64,000 bases of DNA from Pontibacillus salicampi (GTDB lineage Bacteria; Bacillota; Bacilli; Bacillales; BH030062), in NCBI RefSeq assembly GCF_042434395.1, contig NZ_JBHLTP010000013.1, positions 186,001-250,000 of the forward strand, in the 5' to 3' direction. Below are positions 61,732 to 64,000 of this stretch, in pieces. The notes beneath the pieces were generated by a model. That model saw nothing but the letters and a program-made list of their open reading frames with translations, was not told where the DNA came from and ran no database searches. Position 1 is the first letter of the stretch. Each line of letters opens with the position of its first letter. Made by a program: the position numbers and the translations under genes.

Positions 61732-61744
61732 GAGATGATTCCCC

Positions 61745-61855
61745 CTATGTCTCCTTTTCGTGTTCGCTCACTAAGCGCTGACACCATTTAATATACGTTC
61801 CTATTCCAACAATTTGACTACAGATTTCTTCTAAACATCTGCCCAATCTCTTCAT
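61745..61855 (-). CDS. Doubtful small minus-strand frame before spoIID
   Basis: A 36-codon frame (44 codons from a TTG at 61879) with a protein-like amphipathic composition: CLEEICSQIVGIGTYIKWCQ and an acidic end. No ribosome site. Not recognised; could be a decayed gene. Confidence 0.25.
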   Translation of the reverse strand: MKRLGRCLEEICSQIVGIGTYIKWCQRLVSEHEKET

Positions 61856-61928
61856 AAAAAGGTGTTCTACTAAACCCAATTGTTGTATAGAAATGTTAGT
61901 AGAGTAAATAGAGGAGGGGAGCGTCTGC

Positions 61929-62942
61929 ATGAGAACATGGAAAAAACCCGGGATACTATTTGTAAGTGGGTTAATCCTCATTATTCTTGTATTACCGACG
62001 TTAATCGTCATACCTTTCATTGGATCCAATGCCGAGCAACAAGCTCAGCCTGTCGTAGCGACACCTACAGAATCGGCTCAGGGCAATACGCTAGCCGACA
62101 ACCCGGCATTGATGGTCTCAGTCTTACGCTCGCAAACAGAAGAGGTGGATGAAGTACCTTTGGAATTGTATGTTGCCAGAGTAGTTGCCTCGGAAATGCC
62201 GGCAGATTTTGAATTGGAGGCGCTGAAGGCACAGGCATTAGCAGCTAGGACGTATATCGTTCAGTACCTATCTAACGATGATTCATCACAGGTGACGGAC
62301 ACGGTTAACCATCAGGTATATAAGAATGATGAAGAGCTTCGAGTAGCCTGGGGTACAGACTACGACTGGAAAATGAGCAAAATCGAGCAAGCTGTATCAG
62401 AAACAAAGGGTGAAATTATTACCTATCAGGAGAAGCCAATCACAGCAGCCTTTTTTTCTACTTCCAATGGCTATACTGAGAATTCAGAGGACTATTGGCC
62501 GAATAAAATACCTTATTTACGCAGTGTAGAGAGTCCGTGGGATGCTGAATCACCGAAATATGTAGACCAGCAAGTGTTTACCAAGCAGCAGATAGAGGAT
62601 AAGCTCGAGGTGGCCATTACATCCAATCAGCCAGCACTATCGAATATAAGCAAGACAGACAGTGAACGGGTGTCGACCGTGACAATCGGCGGTAAATCGT
62701 TTACGGGTAGAGAAATAAGAGAAGCGCTTGCTTTAAATTCTTCTGATTTCTCCGTGAAATACAAGAACGAACATATTATATTTACAACGAAAGGCTATGG
62801 TCACGGAATTGGCATGAGCCAATATGGAGCCAATGGTATGGCACAAGAAGGTAACTCGTATCAGGACATTGTGGCGCATTATTACAAGGATGTGAAAATC
62901 AGCCAGATCGATTCCTATTTACCGAAATTAGCCTCGAAATAG
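61929..62942 (+). CDS. spoIID: Stage II sporulation protein D (peptidoglycan lytic transglycosylase)
   Basis: Mother-cell membrane enzyme that strips glycan during engulfment, 337 residues. A membrane anchor (about 8-31) is followed by the SpoIID domain: the catalytic Glu in VVASEMPADFE, ALKAQALAARTY, and GYGHGIGMSQYGANGMA. The start ATG follows GGAGGGGAG. Position after murAA is as in B. subtilis. I did not find a clear sigma-E promoter. Confidence 0.95.
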   Translation: MRTWKKPGILFVSGLILIILVLPTLIVIPFIGSNAEQQAQPVVATPTESAQGNTLADNPALMVSVLRSQTEEVDEVPLELYVARVVASEMPADFELEALKAQALAARTYIVQYLSNDDSSQVTDTVNHQVYKNDEELRVAWGTDYDWKMSKIEQAVSETKGEIITYQEKPITAAFFSTSNGYTENSEDYWPNKIPYLRSVESPWDAESPKYVDQQVFTKQQIEDKLEVAITSNQPALSNISKTDSERVSTVTIGGKSFTGREIREALALNSSDFSVKYKNEHIIFTTKGYGHGIGMSQYGANGMAQEGNSYQDIVAHYYKDVKISQIDSYLPKLASK

Positions 62943-63002
62943 GGAAAAGGTATAAAAAACTAGCTTTGTCGAACAATAAGTGTAAAAAATTTTTTAGAAT
63001 AG

Positions 63003-63032
63003 GTATAGTTCTTCCTCTTTCTGTTCAGAATG
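63003..63032 (+). promoter_or_regulatory. Sigma-F promoter of spoIIQ
   Basis: GTATA (63003-63007), 15 bp, GTTCAGAATG (63023-63032), one mismatch to GGNNANAMTR. spoIIQ is a known sigma-F gene. A perfect TTGTCGAA heptamer-plus-T (0A-box-like) lies at 62966-62973. Confidence 0.75.
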
Positions 63033-63052
63033 GTTGCTGAGGTGATGATGAA

Positions 63053-63988
63053 ATGAGAGAGGAAGAAAACAAAAGCGTTTCAAAAAATACTTGGAAACGT
63101 GTTTTCCGAAAAAAATGGTTTTTCCCAAGCGTGTATCTAATTACCGCAGCTTTGCTTTTAACTGGAGTGCTTTGGTACCAAAATACAGGAACGAATAACC
63201 AAGCCGAGCAGCCAGGCGCGAAAGAAGACGTAGACAGCATTGATTTTTCTTATGAGGATAACGACGCAGAGCCAGTAATGGAGCAATCAGAAAATTTAAG
63301 CATGCCAGTAGAAGGGCGCGAAGAAGTTGTTATCAAAACCAAGTTTTACGATGCGAATGGTAGTAAAGAGGACCAGGAGCAGGCGCTAGTATTCTACGAG
63401 AACCGTTACTACCAAAGTAAGGGTATCAGTATCGCGAAAGAAGATGGCAAAGTCTTTGATGTAACTGCTTCCGCTAGTGGGACGGTTACAGAAGTGAAGG
63501 AAGATCCGTTGTTTGGTCAACTAGTAGAGCTTACTCACGAGAACAATGTAACGACAAAGTACATGAGTCTTGGAGAAGTATTAGTTGAAGTTGGTGCAGA
63601 AGTACAACAAGGTGATGTTATTGCTACAGCCGGTAAGAATCTTGCTGGTAAAGATGCAGGAGTTCATGTTCACTTTGAAGTGCGCAAAGGAGACACAGCT
63701 CTAAACCCTGAGGAGTTCTTCAATCAGCCATTAAATAAGCTAGAAGCTTCTAATGGCGAGGAAGAGAACGAAGGAACAGAGGAAGAGCAAGCGTCTGAGG
63801 AGCAATCTACAGAGCAATCCGCTGAAGAAAGCAGTGACCAGTCAGAAGGAGCTGACCATGAAGAAGGTCAGGACCCATCTGATAAGGAAGATGCTGAGAG
63901 AAGCGAAGATACTCCTGAAGACAGTGAATCTGGTACAGAAGAGCCAAATGAGGATACTCAATCTTCCATATCTATGACAAACGCATAA
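63053..63988 (+). CDS. spoIIQ: Stage II sporulation protein Q (degenerate M23/LytM)
   Basis: Forespore membrane protein that pairs with SpoIIIAH across the intermembrane space in engulfment. The 311-residue protein has a membrane segment (23-41), an M23 domain (about 115-228) and an acidic Ser/Glu tail (about 234-311). The second metal motif is intact (H205-V-H207), but the first, HxGxD, reads S122-K-G-I-S126, so both metal ligands are missing and hydrolase activity is unlikely. B. subtilis SpoIIQ also lacks the His. A sigma-F promoter lies upstream. ATG follows GAGGTGATG. Confidence 0.93.
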   Translation: MREEENKSVSKNTWKRVFRKKWFFPSVYLITAALLLTGVLWYQNTGTNNQAEQPGAKEDVDSIDFSYEDNDAEPVMEQSENLSMPVEGREEVVIKTKFYDANGSKEDQEQALVFYENRYYQSKGISIAKEDGKVFDVTASASGTVTEVKEDPLFGQLVELTHENNVTTKYMSLGEVLVEVGAEVQQGDVIATAGKNLAGKDAGVHVHFEVRKGDTALNPEEFFNQPLNKLEASNGEEENEGTEEEQASEEQSTEQSAEESSDQSEGADHEEGQDPSDKEDAERSEDTPEDSESGTEEPNEDTQSSISMTNA

Positions 63989-64000
63989 CCTTATAGAAGA

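Overview
The window is a chromosomal segment of an endospore-forming Bacillaceae species. Spo0F, SpoIIR, SpoIID and SpoIIQ are all present, and the gene order follows, from memory, the Bacillus subtilis ywjE-ywjF-rpoE-pyrG-ywjG-spo0F-fbaA-tal-murAB-glpX-rho-rpmE-tdk-prfA-prmC-spoIIR-ywlB-ywlC-ywlD-ywlE-rpiB-ywlG-glyA-upp-atp-ywzB-ywmB-murAA-spoIID backbone. Features absent from B. subtilis here (a complex I operon after the atp operon, an IcmF pathway cluster, a cysteine-free L31) and many acidic proteins suggest a marine or halophilic genus such as Pontibacillus, Halobacillus or Virgibacillus. The genus is an inference.

Layout. 0-12.3 kb: cardiolipin synthase, the membrane Fe-S protein FadF, then an operon for short-chain acyl-CoA metabolism (thiolase, hydroxybutyryl-CoA dehydrogenase, two acyl-CoA dehydrogenases, a TetR regulator and fused isobutyryl-CoA mutase). 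fadF and the operon carry matching palindromic operators, and the operon also has a cre box. 12.4-16.5 kb: rpoE, pyrG behind a G-stutter attenuator, two palindromic repeats, a DUF2529 gene on the minus strand, and spo0F with a sigma-H promoter. 16.7-24.1 kb: fbaA, transaldolase, murA2, a tandemly duplicated 150-bp repeat, glpX, rho, cysteine-free L31 and tdk. 24.4-36 kb: a lipoprotein, prfA-prmC, spoIIR, a DnaA-box cluster beside an ohr gene, ywlC, mntP, a TSUP permease, an enlarged ywlE, a chemoreceptor, rpiB, ywlG and glyA. 36-41.2 kb: HemAT aerotaxis transducer, upp and a Vpr-like secreted protease. 41.4-48.8 kb: the full F1Fo ATP synthase operon. 48.86-48.99 kb: a 21-bp minisatellite. 49.1-58.9 kb: an 11-subunit complex I operon (nuoABCDHIJKLMN) lacking nuoEFG. 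59-64 kb: ywzB, ywmB, murA1, spoIID and spoIIQ.

Most of the window is core bacillar housekeeping and sporulation. No phage, insertion sequence, CRISPR array, rRNA or tRNA was seen, and I found no convincing new multi-gene system. The items most worth checking are regulatory or structural: the shared TetR operators, the pyrG attenuator, the DnaA-box cluster, the repeats, the large insertion in YwlE, and the complex I operon without an NADH module. All functional assignments rest on motifs, lengths and remembered gene order; no database search was run.
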